From: Aeromonas piscicola
Lineage (GTDB): Bacteria > Pseudomonadota > Gammaproteobacteria > Enterobacterales > Aeromonadaceae
DNA length: 38,087 bases
Direction: 5' to 3'
Assembly (NCBI RefSeq): GCF_000820005.1
Contig: NZ_CDBL01000018.1
Coordinates: forward strand, 117,442 to 155,528
Below are positions 1 to 9,970 of this stretch, piece after piece. Position numbers and translations under genes: made by a program. Under the pieces are notes generated by a model. That model was not told the origin of the DNA. It saw nothing but the letters and a program-made list of their open reading frames with translations, and did no database searches. The number at the start of each line of letters is the position of its first letter. Positions within the stretch are counted from its first letter, which is position 1.

Positions 1-766
1 GAATGGTGCGGCGCTGGCCACTGAGTCGCTGTTGCCGCTGGGGCCCCAGGTAAAGCACCTTGAGCAAGCGCAGCAGATCATCGGTCAGCAGAGGCTTGGC
101 CAGCGCCGCCACCACGTTGAAACCAGCGTCATGCAGCAGGCGCCGGGCACCGTCGATCAGGGTCTGATCGTGCGCCGACAGCAATATGATGGGCAGGCCG
201 CTTTGCTGGTACTGGGGCTGACTCATCAACAGGCTGATGGCATCCTGCTCCACCAGACTGAGATCGCTGATGAGCAGTGTGACCTTCCCTTCCGCCAGCG
301 CCTGGGTACAGGCATTGCCATCCTGCACCCATTGACAGGAGAGCCCCACCCCCTGGATCTCCTGCTGAATATGAGCGCCCTGAAACGGGTGATCCTCCAA
401 CAACAAGATCTGCATCCCGGCCAACCACTGTTGCCACTGCTGGTAACGGCCATGCACGCCAGCCAGCCAGTCATCCGAGAGCCGATAGATGCCCTCACCC
501 TGCGCCATCAGTTGCGGCAGATAATCGGCGCCAGCGTGCGAGGCCGGGTCAAACAGGGCGATGGCACCGGCGGCAAACAACCCCTCCCAGTGCCAGCAGG
601 CATCGGGCCTGGTACGGCGCAGGATCGCAAATTCGGGCAGGCTGACCGCCTGGGCCGCCCGATAGGCGATCCCATCCAGCGCATAGATGGTCACGGGGTA
701 GAAGAAACGCTCTTGTGTCTCTTCCGAATCCAGCAACGCCAATAACTCTTCATCTGTGATGATCAT
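1..766 (-). CDS. Response regulator with central receiver domain (partial, runs off the left edge)
   Basis: An open frame of 255 codons starts at the ATG at 766-764 and continues past the window edge, so the C-terminus and output domain are unseen. Residues 1-115 resemble nothing I recognise. Residues about 118-240 form a receiver (REC) domain: strand ILLLEDHP with acidic E124/D125, phosphoacceptor D168 in LLISDLS, S197 in LPIILLSAHD, and K224 in ALAKPL. The start lies one base after the stop of the upstream hybrid kinase (TGA-C-ATG), so the two are translationally coupled and this is probably the kinase's partner. A REC domain placed after about 115 extra residues, rather than at the N-terminus, is unusual. 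The missing part could be an EAL, HD-GYP or DNA-binding domain; the sequence does not say which. Confidence 0.8.
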   Translation of the reverse strand, partial: MIITDEELLALLDSEETQERFFYPVTIYALDGIAYRAAQAVSLPEFAILRRTRPDACWHWEGLFAAGAIALFDPASHAGADYLPQLMAQGEGIYRLSDDWLAGVHGRYQQWQQWLAGMQILLLEDHPFQGAHIQQEIQGVGLSCQWVQDGNACTQALAEGKVTLLISDLSLVEQDAISLLMSQPQYQQSGLPIILLSAHDQTLIDGARRLLHDAGFNVVAALAKPLLTDDLLRLLKVLYLGPQRQQRLSGQRRTI

Positions 767-767
767 G

Positions 768-3700
768 TCAGACTCTCTCAGCCAATCGCCGGCAAACTTC
801 ATCCAGAGCGTGCCGTAGCGGGGATATCAGGGGTTGCCGTGGATCCCGTTGCCACTGCTCGATCACCAGGATAAGCGGGGTGGCCCCCACCATTTTGGCG
901 GCCCCCTTCACCTTGTGTAAAGCCGCATCGAGCGCCATCTCATCCCCTTGTGTGATGCAGCGCTCAATGTCCGCCAGATCTTGGCGAGTGGCCTCCAAAT
1001 AGAGGGTGACAAGTTCAGCGCTCAGCAGCGGCAGCGCCGGTTCCGACCATCCCGGCATCAGGCTCTCGTCTGATGCCTTGGGCAACGGGGTAACTGTGTC
1101 TGTTGAGGTAGGCAGGCTGCGCAGCAAGTTGGCCAGATCTTTAAGCAGCAGAGGCTTGTCCAGATGCCCTCGGCAACCGCAGCTGGCCAGTCGCTGCGCC
1201 GCCTGCTCGCTGAGATCGGCGGTGATCACATAGGCTGGCAGATGCTGCCAGCGCGCCGAGTCACGCAACTGCTGACACAGCTGGGCCCCATCCATCACCG
1301 GCATCTGCAGATCGGTCAGCACCAGATCCACCGTCTCGTGCTGCAAGATGTCGAGCGCCAGCTGACCATTGGCCGCACTCAACACCTGGGCCCCCAGCTG
1401 GGTCAGTTGCATGCTGATCAATACCCGATTCACCTCGTGATCTTCGACCAGCAGCACCCGCATCCCCCGTCCCGGCAGACTCATCACCTCCTGGGCAGAG
1501 GACACCAGCCTGGGCTGCAACAGGCTGACCACAGCGCCAGGTACCCAGGGCTCGCCCTGCCACTCCCAGTAACGCAAGCCTTGTTTATCTTCGGCGGCGC
1601 GCAACAGGGGGCCGGCGGGATCCTCCCTCAGGCCGAGCTCGCCAAGCCAGGGCATGAGATAGGCACGCTCCATATCGTTCAACTGGATGTTGACGCTGGT
1701 CACTCTCGGTTGCCAGCGCGGCATCTCGTGCAGCAGCACCAATGGCAGGGTGCAGATGAAACGGCTGCCCCCGAGAGGACGCGGCTCGACTTGAATCTCG
1801 CCGCCCATCTGTTCCATCAGCTGGCGACAGATGGCCAGCCCCAGTCCTGTGCCCTGAGCCCTGGGCTGGCCCTCCTCTCCTCCCTGCTCGAAGGGCAGGA
1901 ACAGGCGAGGCAGCAGATCGTCGCTGATGCCGGGTCCCTCATCATCCACCCCGCACAGTAGGTGGTTATCTTCACGACGGGCCCACAGCAGCACCTCACC
2001 GGCGGGGCTGAACTTGATGGCGTTGGCGAGCAAATTATGCAGCACCTGCTGCACCCTATGGGGATCCAGCTCCACCTGTGCGGGCAAATGATGATCGATA
2101 TCCAGCCGCAGTTGCAACCGCTTGGAGCGGGCCTTGGACCAGTGCACCGCCGCCACGTGCTCGCACAAGTCCACCAGATCGGTCGGCTGGGGAGAGAGCG
2201 CCAGCTGCCGGTTCTCGTTGCGACTGAAATCGAGCACATCGTTGAGCAGGCCGAGCAGCTCGTCCCCCGCCTGCCTGACATGGGAGAGCGCAGAACGCTG
2301 CTCCGCCGACAATGGGGTGTGATCTAGCCACTCCAGCAGCCCCAAAATAGCATTCATGGGAGTACGGATCTCGTGGCTTACCGCCGCGAGAAAGCGCCCC
2401 TTGGCCAGCACGGCCTGCTCGGCCCGCTCATGGGAGGCTTGCAGGGCATGTTCCTGCTCGACTCGGGCGGTCACATCCTGCACCACACCGTAAACGCGCC
2501 ACCCCCCTTCCGGCTGGCTGCGACCTCGACCATAGAACTGCAGCCACCGCATCCCCTTGCCCGGATGGGCATAACGCAGCGCATAGGAGAAGGGTTGCCC
2601 CGCCTGCAACATGGCCAGCATGGGCATCCGCATCTCGCGTCTGTCTTGATGCAGCAGCCGGCTGAGCGCGCTGTCGGGATCGCGGCGGATCTGCTGGCTG
2701 GCCAGCCCCAGCAGCTCGTAACTGCCGCGGCTGATGAACTCGACCTGCGCTATGCCGTCCTGCTGCAGGATAAACTGAATGACGACCCCGGGCACAGTAT
2801 TGGTGAGGGCGCGCAGGCGACGCTCGGCCTGATGCAGCAAGCGGGTGCGCTCGCGCAGGGCGCTGATATCGGATAGCGCGATCAGATCCCCTGCCTGTGT
2901 CTGCTTGCCCAGCTGCAGCGGGATCTGGGCGTAGGAGAACACCTGATCCCCAAGGGTCAGAGTCCCTTCCGTCCCCTGCACCTGGGACGATGGCAGGCCG
3001 AGCTCGGCCAGATAACGGGCCTCCAGCCGTTTGGCCTGTTTATTGCGCTTGATGATCTCACCCTGATCATTTCGCAGGAAGACGGGGACTGGCAGCGCCT
3101 GGAACAGGGATTCCCTGAACTGGCTCTCCAGTGCCAGGGTCTGCTCCATCTCCTGACGCTGACCCACCTCCCGCGCCAGCTGCTGGCGGGAGCGCCAGAT
3201 CAGCCAGATGACGCAGGCGCTGATCAGCAGTGCCAGCAATACGGATCCCAGCCAGATACCGTAACTGACCCCTGCCTGCTGGGTCAGCACCAGCCGGCGC
3301 CAGCGCTGGTTGAGTTCGTCGTTCTGCCTGCCGGTGAGGGTCATCAGGCTCTGTTCCATCACCCCGGCCAGTCTGGGGCTGCCAGAGCCTATGGCAAAGC
3401 CGAGCCCGAAGCGAATCGGCAACTCCTTGATGTCCAGGCCATCGAGCTGGTTGTTGCGCACTGGATACTGCAGCTGATACAGCTCGGCCAGCATGGCATC
3501 GGCCTTGCCCGCCTGCACCTTCGCAATGCCCGACTCAAGCGTCTCGCTCTTGCGCCACGCATGCTGGCCGAAACGTGCCAACATGTCGGGGTCATAGAGG
3601 CTGGCTGGCACCACCACCTCCCCCTTGAGCGCCTCCAGCCGATCGAACGAGTGGGACTTGCGGCTGACCAGAGCGTAACGACTCACCACCATGATGCGGG

Positions 3701-4739
3701 TGAAGTCGAACTCGCGGGTCAGGGCCGGGGTTTCCAGCAAACCCGCCATCATGTCCGCCTCGCCACTGCGCAGCTTGACCAGGGCCTCCTCCCTGTCCCG
3801 GGCGGGCACCACATGGAAATTCAGTCCGGTTTGCAGGCTCACCCGACGCAGCACATCGGCGCTCCAGCCCTTGAGCTGCCCCTGCCCGTCGATGCCGCTA
3901 TAGGGCATAAGCGCAGGATCCACTACCAGCTTGATGGTACGGGAGGTACCGACCAGCCAGGCTTGCTCCTCATCGGTGAAGTGCAGCGGGTTGATATCCT
4001 GCTCTCCCTGTTCCAGATAGCGATCCAGATCCTTGTAGAGGCTGCCCGGGGGCATGTAGCGGATTGCCGTGTCGATCAGCTCCCTGAGCTCGGGCTTGTC
4101 ACGCATCATAAGGCGGTAGCTGATCACCAGTTCATCGCTGCGCAGCCGGCGCAACCGCAATCCCTCATCCGGGTATTCGCGCATCAGGTAGCGCAGTTGC
4201 AGGTAATCCCCCAGATAGGCAGTCCCCTTGCCTGCCACCAAAGCCGCATACCAGTTGTCGGCATCGGTCAGGGCCAGCTGGGTCGCATGGGGGTAGAGTG
4301 ACGTGAGCACCTCGCTCGCCTGCCAGACGGGCGACACCAGAAAGGTGGCGCGTTCCAACTCGCCGCGATAGAGGATGGCGGATTCGGCCTCCAGCAGGGC
4401 ACTGCTCAGGGCCATACCTGGCAATGCCTGCTGCAGTGAAGGGCCGACATAGGGGATGAGATCGCATCGCCCTGCCAGCAGCCCCTGCTGCACTGCGGAC
4501 CAGTTTGGCAATTTTTCGTGCAGCAGTGGCACCGGCAGTTGCTCGGCCAGCCGCTCCAGCTGATCGATCAGCAAGCCCCCCGACTCTTCGAGATAGGGCG
4601 GCCGGATCAGGGCCGGATAGCAGATGGTCAGCGGTTTGAGGCCGTCGGCATAGGCCTGGGTGGCCGGCGACAGAGGCAGGGTCATGGCCTGCACCGGCAT
4701 GACCAGTAGCAGTGCGAGTAAAAGGCGGATTTTTATCAT
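768..4739 (-). CDS. BvgS/EvgS-type hybrid sensor histidine kinase
   Basis: This 1323-residue inner-membrane sensor phosphorelay protein has, in order: a signal peptide (about 1-18); two periplasmic solute-binding (SBP_bac_3, Venus flytrap) domains (about 35-245 and 268-485); a membrane helix (about 494-516); a PAS-like region (540-630) and a second PAS (645-760); a HisKA domain with phosphorylated H789 in SHEIRTP; a HATPase domain with N-box near 902-907, DEGPGI at 933 and GTGLGLAIC at 963; a REC domain (1093-1210, phosphoacceptor D1143, K1195); and an Hpt domain with H1275 in LHKVKGA. All relay residues are present, so H-D-H phosphotransfer to a separate regulator is expected, probably the gene directly downstream. 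The flytrap domains suggest a small ligand such as an amino acid or organic acid, but it cannot be named. The start is chosen because it yields the signal peptide; no good ribosome binding site precedes it. Confidence 0.93.
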   Translation of the reverse strand: MIKIRLLLALLLVMPVQAMTLPLSPATQAYADGLKPLTICYPALIRPPYLEESGGLLIDQLERLAEQLPVPLLHEKLPNWSAVQQGLLAGRCDLIPYVGPSLQQALPGMALSSALLEAESAILYRGELERATFLVSPVWQASEVLTSLYPHATQLALTDADNWYAALVAGKGTAYLGDYLQLRYLMREYPDEGLRLRRLRSDELVISYRLMMRDKPELRELIDTAIRYMPPGSLYKDLDRYLEQGEQDINPLHFTDEEQAWLVGTSRTIKLVVDPALMPYSGIDGQGQLKGWSADVLRRVSLQTGLNFHVVPARDREEALVKLRSGEADMMAGLLETPALTREFDFTRIMVVSRYALVSRKSHSFDRLEALKGEVVVPASLYDPDMLARFGQHAWRKSETLESGIAKVQAGKADAMLAELYQLQYPVRNNQLDGLDIKELPIRFGLGFAIGSGSPRLAGVMEQSLMTLTGRQNDELNQRWRRLVLTQQAGVSYGIWLGSVLLALLISACVIWLIWRSRQQLAREVGQRQEMEQTLALESQFRESLFQALPVPVFLRNDQGEIIKRNKQAKRLEARYLAELGLPSSQVQGTEGTLTLGDQVFSYAQIPLQLGKQTQAGDLIALSDISALRERTRLLHQAERRLRALTNTVPGVVIQFILQQDGIAQVEFISRGSYELLGLASQQIRRDPDSALSRLLHQDRREMRMPMLAMLQAGQPFSYALRYAHPGKGMRWLQFYGRGRSQPEGGWRVYGVVQDVTARVEQEHALQASHERAEQAVLAKGRFLAAVSHEIRTPMNAILGLLEWLDHTPLSAEQRSALSHVRQAGDELLGLLNDVLDFSRNENRQLALSPQPTDLVDLCEHVAAVHWSKARSKRLQLRLDIDHHLPAQVELDPHRVQQVLHNLLANAIKFSPAGEVLLWARREDNHLLCGVDDEGPGISDDLLPRLFLPFEQGGEEGQPRAQGTGLGLAICRQLMEQMGGEIQVEPRPLGGSRFICTLPLVLLHEMPRWQPRVTSVNIQLNDMERAYLMPWLGELGLREDPAGPLLRAAEDKQGLRYWEWQGEPWVPGAVVSLLQPRLVSSAQEVMSLPGRGMRVLLVEDHEVNRVLISMQLTQLGAQVLSAANGQLALDILQHETVDLVLTDLQMPVMDGAQLCQQLRDSARWQHLPAYVITADLSEQAAQRLASCGCRGHLDKPLLLKDLANLLRSLPTSTDTVTPLPKASDESLMPGWSEPALPLLSAELVTLYLEATRQDLADIERCITQGDEMALDAALHKVKGAAKMVGATPLILVIEQWQRDPRQPLISPLRHALDEVCRRLAERV

Positions 4740-4747
4740 GAAAAAGT

Positions 4748-4773
4748 AAAAGCCAGGCGGCTGCCTGGCTTTT
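4748..4773. terminator. Intrinsic terminator after ihfA
   Basis: An 11-bp inverted repeat, AAAAGCCAGGC and GCCTGGCTTTT around a GGCT loop, lies just after the ihfA stop and directly before the sensor-kinase start. Read on the minus strand the stem is followed by CTTTTACTTTTT. It should end the thrS-to-ihfA transcript. The sensor kinase then relies on readthrough or on a promoter inside ihfA, because only 36 bases separate the two genes. Confidence 0.85.
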
Positions 4774-4775
4774 TG

Positions 4776-5072
4776 TCACTCGTTGGGTTCAACATTTTCT
4801 ACCCTGGCCTTGAGTTTCTGGCCAGGCCGGAAGGTCACCACCCGACGGGCGCTGATAGGAATATCTTCGCCCGTCTTAGGGTTACGTCCAGGACGCTGAT
4901 TCTTCTCACGAAGGTCAAAGTTACCGAAGCCTGAAATCTTGACTTGTTCACCACGCTCAAGCGCCTGTCTGATTTCCTCAAAGAAGGCTTCCACCATATC
5001 TTTGGCTTCACGCTTGCTCATCCCCAGCTGGGTGAACAGGTGCTCTGCAATGTCGGCTTTGGTAAGCGCCAT
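4776..5072 (-). CDS. ihfA: Integration host factor alpha subunit
   Basis: This 98-residue DNA-bending protein of the HU/IHF family forms a heterodimer with IhfB and acts in nucleoid architecture, recombination and sigma-54 transcription. It starts [13 protein letters not shown], has the central [12 protein letters not shown] strand, and the DNA-contacting beta-arm with the conserved intercalating proline in [14 protein letters not shown]. Length and sequence match IhfA closely. It begins 3 bases after the pheT stop and is the last gene of the pheST-ihfA unit, the usual gamma-proteobacterial arrangement. A terminator follows. Confidence 0.97.
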   Translation of the reverse strand: MALTKADIAEHLFTQLGMSKREAKDMVEAFFEEIRQALERGEQVKISGFGNFDLREKNQRPGRNPKTGEDIPISARRVVTFRPGQKLKARVENVEPNE

Positions 5073-5075
5073 AGA

Positions 5076-7463
5076 TCAATCCCTCAAGGATGCATTCAAC
5101 TCTTCACCAAGGGCCCGCACGACATTGTCTACGGTCTCGGCAATCTCTTTCTCCTCCAGAGTGCGCTGGGTGTCTTGCAATACAAGACTGATGGCCAGGC
5201 TCTTCTTGTCCTCTGCCATACCAGCACCCTGGTATACGTCAAACAAGTTTATTCCAACTACCTGATTTCCGCCAACTTTTTTAATTACTGCGAGGACATC
5301 GCCGGCCAGAACCGCAACATCGACCACCACGGCGATGTCGCGACGGTTCGCCGGGAACTTGGAAACTTCGGCAGCCACCGGCACCTTGGCCGGGGTCAGC
5401 TTGTCCAGCCCCAGTTCAAACATCACCGCGCGGCTCTTGAGGCCCAGCTTCTTCTCGAGGCTCGGGTGGATCACGCCAATGTGGCCGATGACCTCGCCAT
5501 TACGCAGGATGGCTGCGCTCTGGCCCGGGTGCAGGGCGCTGTGCTCGGTACGCTCGAAGGTAAAGGTGGCCCCTTCGGCGGTCAAGTCCAGCACTGCTTC
5601 CAGATCCCCTTTCAAATCAAAGAAGTCGGCTGCGCGAGTTTTGATATCCCAGTGCTCGTCGCTCTGGTTGCCAGTGATGATACCGGCCAGCATCGGCTCC
5701 TGACGGATGCCGTTCTCTGCGCTTTCGTCCTTGATGAAACGCAGACCCTGCTCGAACAGCCGCACACGCGGCTGCTGACGGTTCTGGTTGTAGACCACCG
5801 CCTGCACCAGACCCGGGAACAACGACACCCGCATGGCGGACATCTCGACCGAAATCGGGTTCGGCAGCACGATGGCATCGCTCTGCGGATAGAGCAATTG
5901 CTGCGCTTTGGGATCGACGAAGCTGTAGGTGATCGCTTCCTGGAAACCGCGGTCAACCAGCAGGTCGCGCACCCGCTTGAGGGTCACCTGCCCTTCTGCC
6001 TGCTCAACCATCGCCAGAGAAGCGGCAGGTTTGAGGTTCGGGATGTTGTTGTAGCCGTAGATGCGGGCCACTTCCTCGATGAGGTCTTCCTCGATGGCGA
6101 TATCGAAACGCCAGGAGGGCGCCAGCGCGGTCCAGCCGTCAGCATCCACAGTGACCTGCATGCCGAGGCGGGTCAGGATCTCGACCACCTGGGCGTCAGC
6201 CACACTGATGCCGATCACCTTGTCGAGCTTGGCACGACGCAGTTTGATGGGGGCTGCTTTGGGCAGATGGGCATCGGATTTGACTTCGATGACCGGACCC
6301 GCTTCGCCGCCGCAGATATCCAGCAGCAGACGGGTGGCTCTGTCCATCACCTTGGCTTGCAGCTCGGGATCCACCCCACGCTCGAAGCGGTGGGAAGAGT
6401 CGGTGTGCAGACCATAGGCACGGGCACGACCCGTGATGGAGAGCGGTGCAAAGAAGGCGCACTCCAGCAGGATGTCAGTGGTGGACTCGGACACACCGGT
6501 GCGATCGCCACCAAAGATACCGGCCATGCAGGCAGGGCCTTTGGCATCGGCGATGACGAGCGTGTTGTCTTTGAGCTTCACTTCGTTGCCATCGAGCAGG
6601 GTCATGGGCTCGTCAGCACGGGCGCGGCGCACTACCAGTTCCCCTTCCAGCTTGGCCAGGTCGAAGGCGTGCATCGGCTGACCGAATTCCAGCAGCAGGA
6701 AGTTGGTGATATCGACGATGGCGTCGATGGAGCGAATGCCGCCACGGCGCAGCTTCTCCTGCATCCAGAGCGGGCTCATGGCTTGCAGGTTCAGCCCTTT
6801 GATGACGCGGCCCAGATAACGTGGGCAGTCGGCGGTTGCCTCGACCCGGATCGGGAAGGTCGCGTCAATGGTGGCAACAGCAGGCGCCCAGGTCGGCTCG
6901 ACCACGTCCACGCTGTTGAGCACGCCGATCTCGCGAGCCAAACCGGCGATACCGAGGCAATCGGCACGGTTCGGGGTCAAGTCCACGTCGATCGCCACGT
7001 CATTGAGATTGAGGTAGTCGCGAATGTCAGTGCCGATGGGGGCATCGGCCGGCAGCTCTATGATGCCGTCCGCTTCCACCTCGATACCCAGCTCGCTGAA
7101 GGAGCAGAGCATGCCGTGAGACGGTTGGCCACGCAGCTTGGCTTTCTTGATGGTGAAATCACCCGGCAGGGTCGCCCCTACTTTGGCCACGCACACTTTC
7201 AAGCCCTGGCGGCAGTTCGGCGCGCCACAGACGATGTCCAGCAGCTCGGCCTCGCCCACGTTGACCTTGGTCACCCGCAGCTTGTCGGCGTCCGGATGCT
7301 GGGCGCATTCGACCACTTCACCGACCACCACATTGTTGAACTGGCCAGCCACCGCTTCCACGGCGTCCACTTCCAGACCAGCCATGGTGATCTGCTCGGC
7401 CAGTGCATTGTCACTCAACTCGGTGCGGACCCACTCCATCACCCAGGATTTACTGAATTTCAT
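5076..7463 (-). CDS. pheT: Phenylalanyl-tRNA synthetase beta subunit
   Basis: This 795-residue cytosolic subunit of the (alpha-beta)2 enzyme charges tRNA-Phe. It has the N-terminal EMAP-like tRNA-binding fold (about 40-150), the B3/B4 editing region that hydrolyses Tyr-tRNA-Phe (about 210-375), the B5 DNA-binding-like domain (about 400-475), the catalytic-like core, and the C-terminal FDX-ACB anticodon-binding domain (about 700-795, with [18 protein letters not shown] sequence near its start). Length equals the E. coli protein (795). It follows pheS after 12 bases and precedes ihfA by 3 bases, so the three are co-transcribed under the Phe attenuator at 8526-8671. Nothing is truncated. Confidence 0.98.
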   Translation of the reverse strand: MKFSKSWVMEWVRTELSDNALAEQITMAGLEVDAVEAVAGQFNNVVVGEVVECAQHPDADKLRVTKVNVGEAELLDIVCGAPNCRQGLKVCVAKVGATLPGDFTIKKAKLRGQPSHGMLCSFSELGIEVEADGIIELPADAPIGTDIRDYLNLNDVAIDVDLTPNRADCLGIAGLAREIGVLNSVDVVEPTWAPAVATIDATFPIRVEATADCPRYLGRVIKGLNLQAMSPLWMQEKLRRGGIRSIDAIVDITNFLLLEFGQPMHAFDLAKLEGELVVRRARADEPMTLLDGNEVKLKDNTLVIADAKGPACMAGIFGGDRTGVSESTTDILLECAFFAPLSITGRARAYGLHTDSSHRFERGVDPELQAKVMDRATRLLLDICGGEAGPVIEVKSDAHLPKAAPIKLRRAKLDKVIGISVADAQVVEILTRLGMQVTVDADGWTALAPSWRFDIAIEEDLIEEVARIYGYNNIPNLKPAASLAMVEQAEGQVTLKRVRDLLVDRGFQEAITYSFVDPKAQQLLYPQSDAIVLPNPISVEMSAMRVSLFPGLVQAVVYNQNRQQPRVRLFEQGLRFIKDESAENGIRQEPMLAGIITGNQSDEHWDIKTRAADFFDLKGDLEAVLDLTAEGATFTFERTEHSALHPGQSAAILRNGEVIGHIGVIHPSLEKKLGLKSRAVMFELGLDKLTPAKVPVAAEVSKFPANRRDIAVVVDVAVLAGDVLAVIKKVGGNQVVGINLFDVYQGAGMAEDKKSLAISLVLQDTQRTLEEKEIAETVDNVVRALGEELNASLRD

Positions 7464-7475
7464 GTTCTCTCGCCC

Positions 7476-8498
<1,023 letters not shown>

Positions 8499-8525
8499 CT
8501 AAATAAGGTCAAGAGGGGAATAATA

Positions 8526-8567
8526 CAAAAAAAGCCCCTTCGCTGACCATAGTTATGGCGGGCTTTT
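8526..8567 (-). terminator. pheST attenuator (leader terminator)
   Basis: On the minus strand, between the Phe-leader candidate and pheS, AAAAGCCC pairs with GGGCTTTT (plus-strand arms 8530-8537 and 8560-8567). The loop contains a smaller hairpin (CCATA/TATGG), and the stem is followed by a run of seven T. It lies about 65 bases before the pheS start, so it should stop leader transcripts unless antitermination occurs. E. coli pheST is controlled by the pheM leader in the same way; attenuation here is inferred by position and structure. Confidence 0.75.
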
Positions 8568-8591
8568 CTCCCTAGAAATCATTTTGTTATC

Positions 8592-8608
8592 AGGCAAGCA
8601 GCTTGCCT
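8592..8608 (-). promoter_or_regulatory. Leader hairpin upstream of the attenuator
   Basis: A perfect palindrome, AGGCAAGC-A-GCTTGCCT, sits between the candidate Phe leader peptide and the terminator. Its position fits a pause or alternative stem in an attenuation system. Whether it competes with the terminator was not folded. Confidence 0.4.
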
Positions 8609-8623
8609 TGCCCTCTGCTTGCA

Positions 8624-8671
8624 TCAAATATGGGTAAAGAATACTAGTTTGTTGGCATATGAAGACGCCAT
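8624..8671 (-). CDS. Candidate Phe leader peptide (pheM-like)
   Basis: A 15-codon frame, MASSYANKLVFFTHI then TGA, precedes the attenuator and carries two adjacent phenylalanine codons near its end. This is what a ribosome-stalling leader for pheST needs; the E. coli pheM peptide is also short and Phe-rich. No convincing Shine-Dalgarno sequence precedes the ATG, and there are only two Phe codons against five in E. coli, so the call rests on position and the Phe pair. If real it acts only in cis and has no further function. Confidence 0.45.
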   Translation of the reverse strand: MASSYANKLVFFTHI

Positions 8672-8689
8672 GTTGCATAGGTGAGCGCA

Positions 8690-8719
8690 ATAACAGGATG
8701 GGAGAATGACGGGCAACAA
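8690..8719 (-). promoter_or_regulatory. Candidate promoter for the pheS leader
   Basis: On the minus strand TTGTTG, an 18-base spacer, then TGTTAT. The -35 overlaps the T-run of the rplT terminator. Transcription would begin about 12 bases before the candidate leader peptide. Match is moderate and unconfirmed. Confidence 0.3.
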
Positions 8720-8721
8720 AA

Positions 8722-8741
8722 AAGGAGGCCTGAGCCTCCTT
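8722..8741 (-). terminator. Intrinsic terminator after rplT
   Basis: AAGGAGGC and GCCTCCTT pair around a CTGA loop. On the minus strand this is followed by TTTT within 24 bases of the rplT stop. It separates the thrS-infC-rpmI-rplT transcript from the pheST leader. Confidence 0.9.
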
Positions 8742-8764
8742 CTATCTTTCATAACAGAACCGGA

Positions 8765-9121
8765 TTAAACCAGCGCTGCTTTAGCCTTTTCAACCAGGGC
8801 TGTGAAAGCCAACTTGTCGTGAACGGCGATATCGGACAGGATCTTGCGATCGATCTCGATAGAAGCCTTCTTCAGACCGTTGATCAGACGGCTGTAGGAC
8901 AGACCGTTCTGACGGGCTGCAGCGTTGATACGCGCAATCCACAGCTGACGGAACTGACGCTTTTTCTGGCGACGGTCACGGTAGGCATACTGACCAGCTT
9001 TGGTTACCGCTTGTACCGCTACGCGGTAAACTCGGGAACGGGCGCCGTAGTAACCTTTGGCGGCTTTCATTACTTTCTTGTGACGAGCGCGAGCAGTCAC
9101 ACCACGTTTAACTCTTGGCAT
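8765..9121 (-). CDS. rplT: 50S ribosomal protein L20
   Basis: This 118-residue, strongly basic protein of the large subunit starts [16 protein letters not shown] and contains the conserved [24 protein letters not shown] segment in pieces. L20 binds 23S rRNA early in assembly and, in E. coli, also represses translation of rpmI and itself by binding the infC-rpmI messenger. It follows rpmI by 14 bases and closes the infC operon before an intrinsic terminator. Length matches the family (about 118). Confidence 0.98.
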   Translation of the reverse strand: MPRVKRGVTARARHKKVMKAAKGYYGARSRVYRVAVQAVTKAGQYAYRDRRQKKRQFRQLWIARINAAARQNGLSYSRLINGLKKASIEIDRKILSDIAVHDKLAFTALVEKAKAALV

Positions 9122-9135
9122 TTTTCACATCCCCC

Positions 9136-9333
9136 TTATGCGTACGGCAGACAAGCGACAACACGTTTGTGGTCGGCAGCAGAAACCATGAACTTCGGCC
9201 CCAGCTTGCGCTTACGCTTGCTGCTCTTCTTGGTCAGGATGTGACGCAGGTGGTTGTGCTTGCACTTGAAGCGACCCGAGCCAGTCTTCTTGAAGCGCTT
9301 TGCAGCACCCCGGTTGGTTTTCATCTTCGGCAT
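9136..9333 (-). CDS. rpmI: 50S ribosomal protein L35
   Basis: This 65-residue basic large-subunit protein starts [20 protein letters not shown] and ends in [11 protein letters not shown], as expected of L35. It lies between infC (85-base gap containing a strong hairpin) and rplT. In E. coli its translation is the primary target of L20 repression, with rplT translationally coupled to it. The same gene order makes this likely here. Confidence 0.98.
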   Translation of the reverse strand: MPKMKTNRGAAKRFKKTGSGRFKCKHNHLRHILTKKSSKRKRKLGPKFMVSAADHKRVVACLPYA

Positions 9334-9376
9334 TTCATACTCCGCATTGTGAGTGACAACAAAATCGCAAGGCGAA

Positions 9377-9405
9377 CCGACTCATGGGGCGAACCCATGA
9401 GTCAG
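9377..9405 (-). promoter_or_regulatory. Long hairpin between infC and rpmI (candidate L20 control element)
   Basis: A 12-bp stem (plus-strand arms CCGACTCATGGG and CCCATGAGTCAG, with one G-T pair) encloses a 5-base loop. It lies just after the infC stop and 44 bases before the rpmI start. No T-run follows on the minus strand, so it is not an ordinary terminator. Its place corresponds to the region where L20 autoregulates rpmI-rplT in E. coli; it could also be an RNA-processing site. Confidence 0.5.
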
Positions 9406-9418
9406 TTTCTTGTGGGCC

Positions 9419-9967
9419 TTAAGATTTCTTCTTGGGTGCGAGGACCATCACAGCTTGACGGCCTTCGACTTTCGGGAACGACTCCACTACGGCCAACTCT
9501 TCCAGATCGTTCTTGACGCGCTCCAGAACCTTGATACCAAGATCCTGGTGAGCCATTTCACGACCACGGAAGCGCAGGGTGACCTTAGCCTTGTCCCCGT
9601 CTTCTAGAAAGCGAACCAGGTTGCGTAGTTTTACCTGATAGTCGCCTTCGTCAGTACCAGGACGGAATTTGATTTCCTTGACCTGGACGACTTTCTGCTT
9701 TTTCTTCTGTTCTTTGGTTGTTTTGCTCTTTTCGTAGAGGAATTTGCCGTAATCCATGATGCGGCAAACGGGCGGTTCAGCGTTAGGACTGATCTCGACC
9801 AGATCTACTCCAGCCTCAAGGGCCAAGTTCAGTGCATCATGGATCTCGACGACACCCAAAGGCTCTCCGTCAATACCAGTGAGACGAACTTCTTTCAGAC
9901 GAATCTCGGTATTGATCCGGTGAGCGCGGGCTTGCGGTTGCTTGCCCAGTTTTTTTCCGCCTTTTAT
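9419..9967 (-). CDS. infC: Translation initiation factor IF-3, with AUA start codon
   Basis: The 182-residue IF-3 prevents premature subunit joining and rejects non-canonical start codons. The frame must begin upstream of any ATG, GTG or TTG that gives a full protein. Directly before [18 protein letters not shown], which aligns with E. coli KGGKRVQTARPNRIN, lies the codon ATA at 9967-9965. It is preceded 8 bases earlier by GGAGG, which overlaps the thrS stop. E. coli uses AUU at the same place, and IF-3 represses its own messenger through it. AUA would be discriminated in the same manner. The rest is ordinary: an N-terminal domain, a lysine-rich linker ([14 protein letters not shown]) and a C-terminal domain ending [12 protein letters not shown]-initiated form from 9859 would lose 36 conserved residues. 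Confidence 0.95.
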   Translation of the reverse strand: MKGGKKLGKQPQARAHRINTEIRLKEVRLTGIDGEPLGVVEIHDALNLALEAGVDLVEISPNAEPPVCRIMDYGKFLYEKSKTTKEQKKKQKVVQVKEIKFRPGTDEGDYQVKLRNLVRFLEDGDKAKVTLRFRGREMAHQDLGIKVLERVKNDLEELAVVESFPKVEGRQAVMVLAPKKKS

Positions 9968-9970
9968 AGC

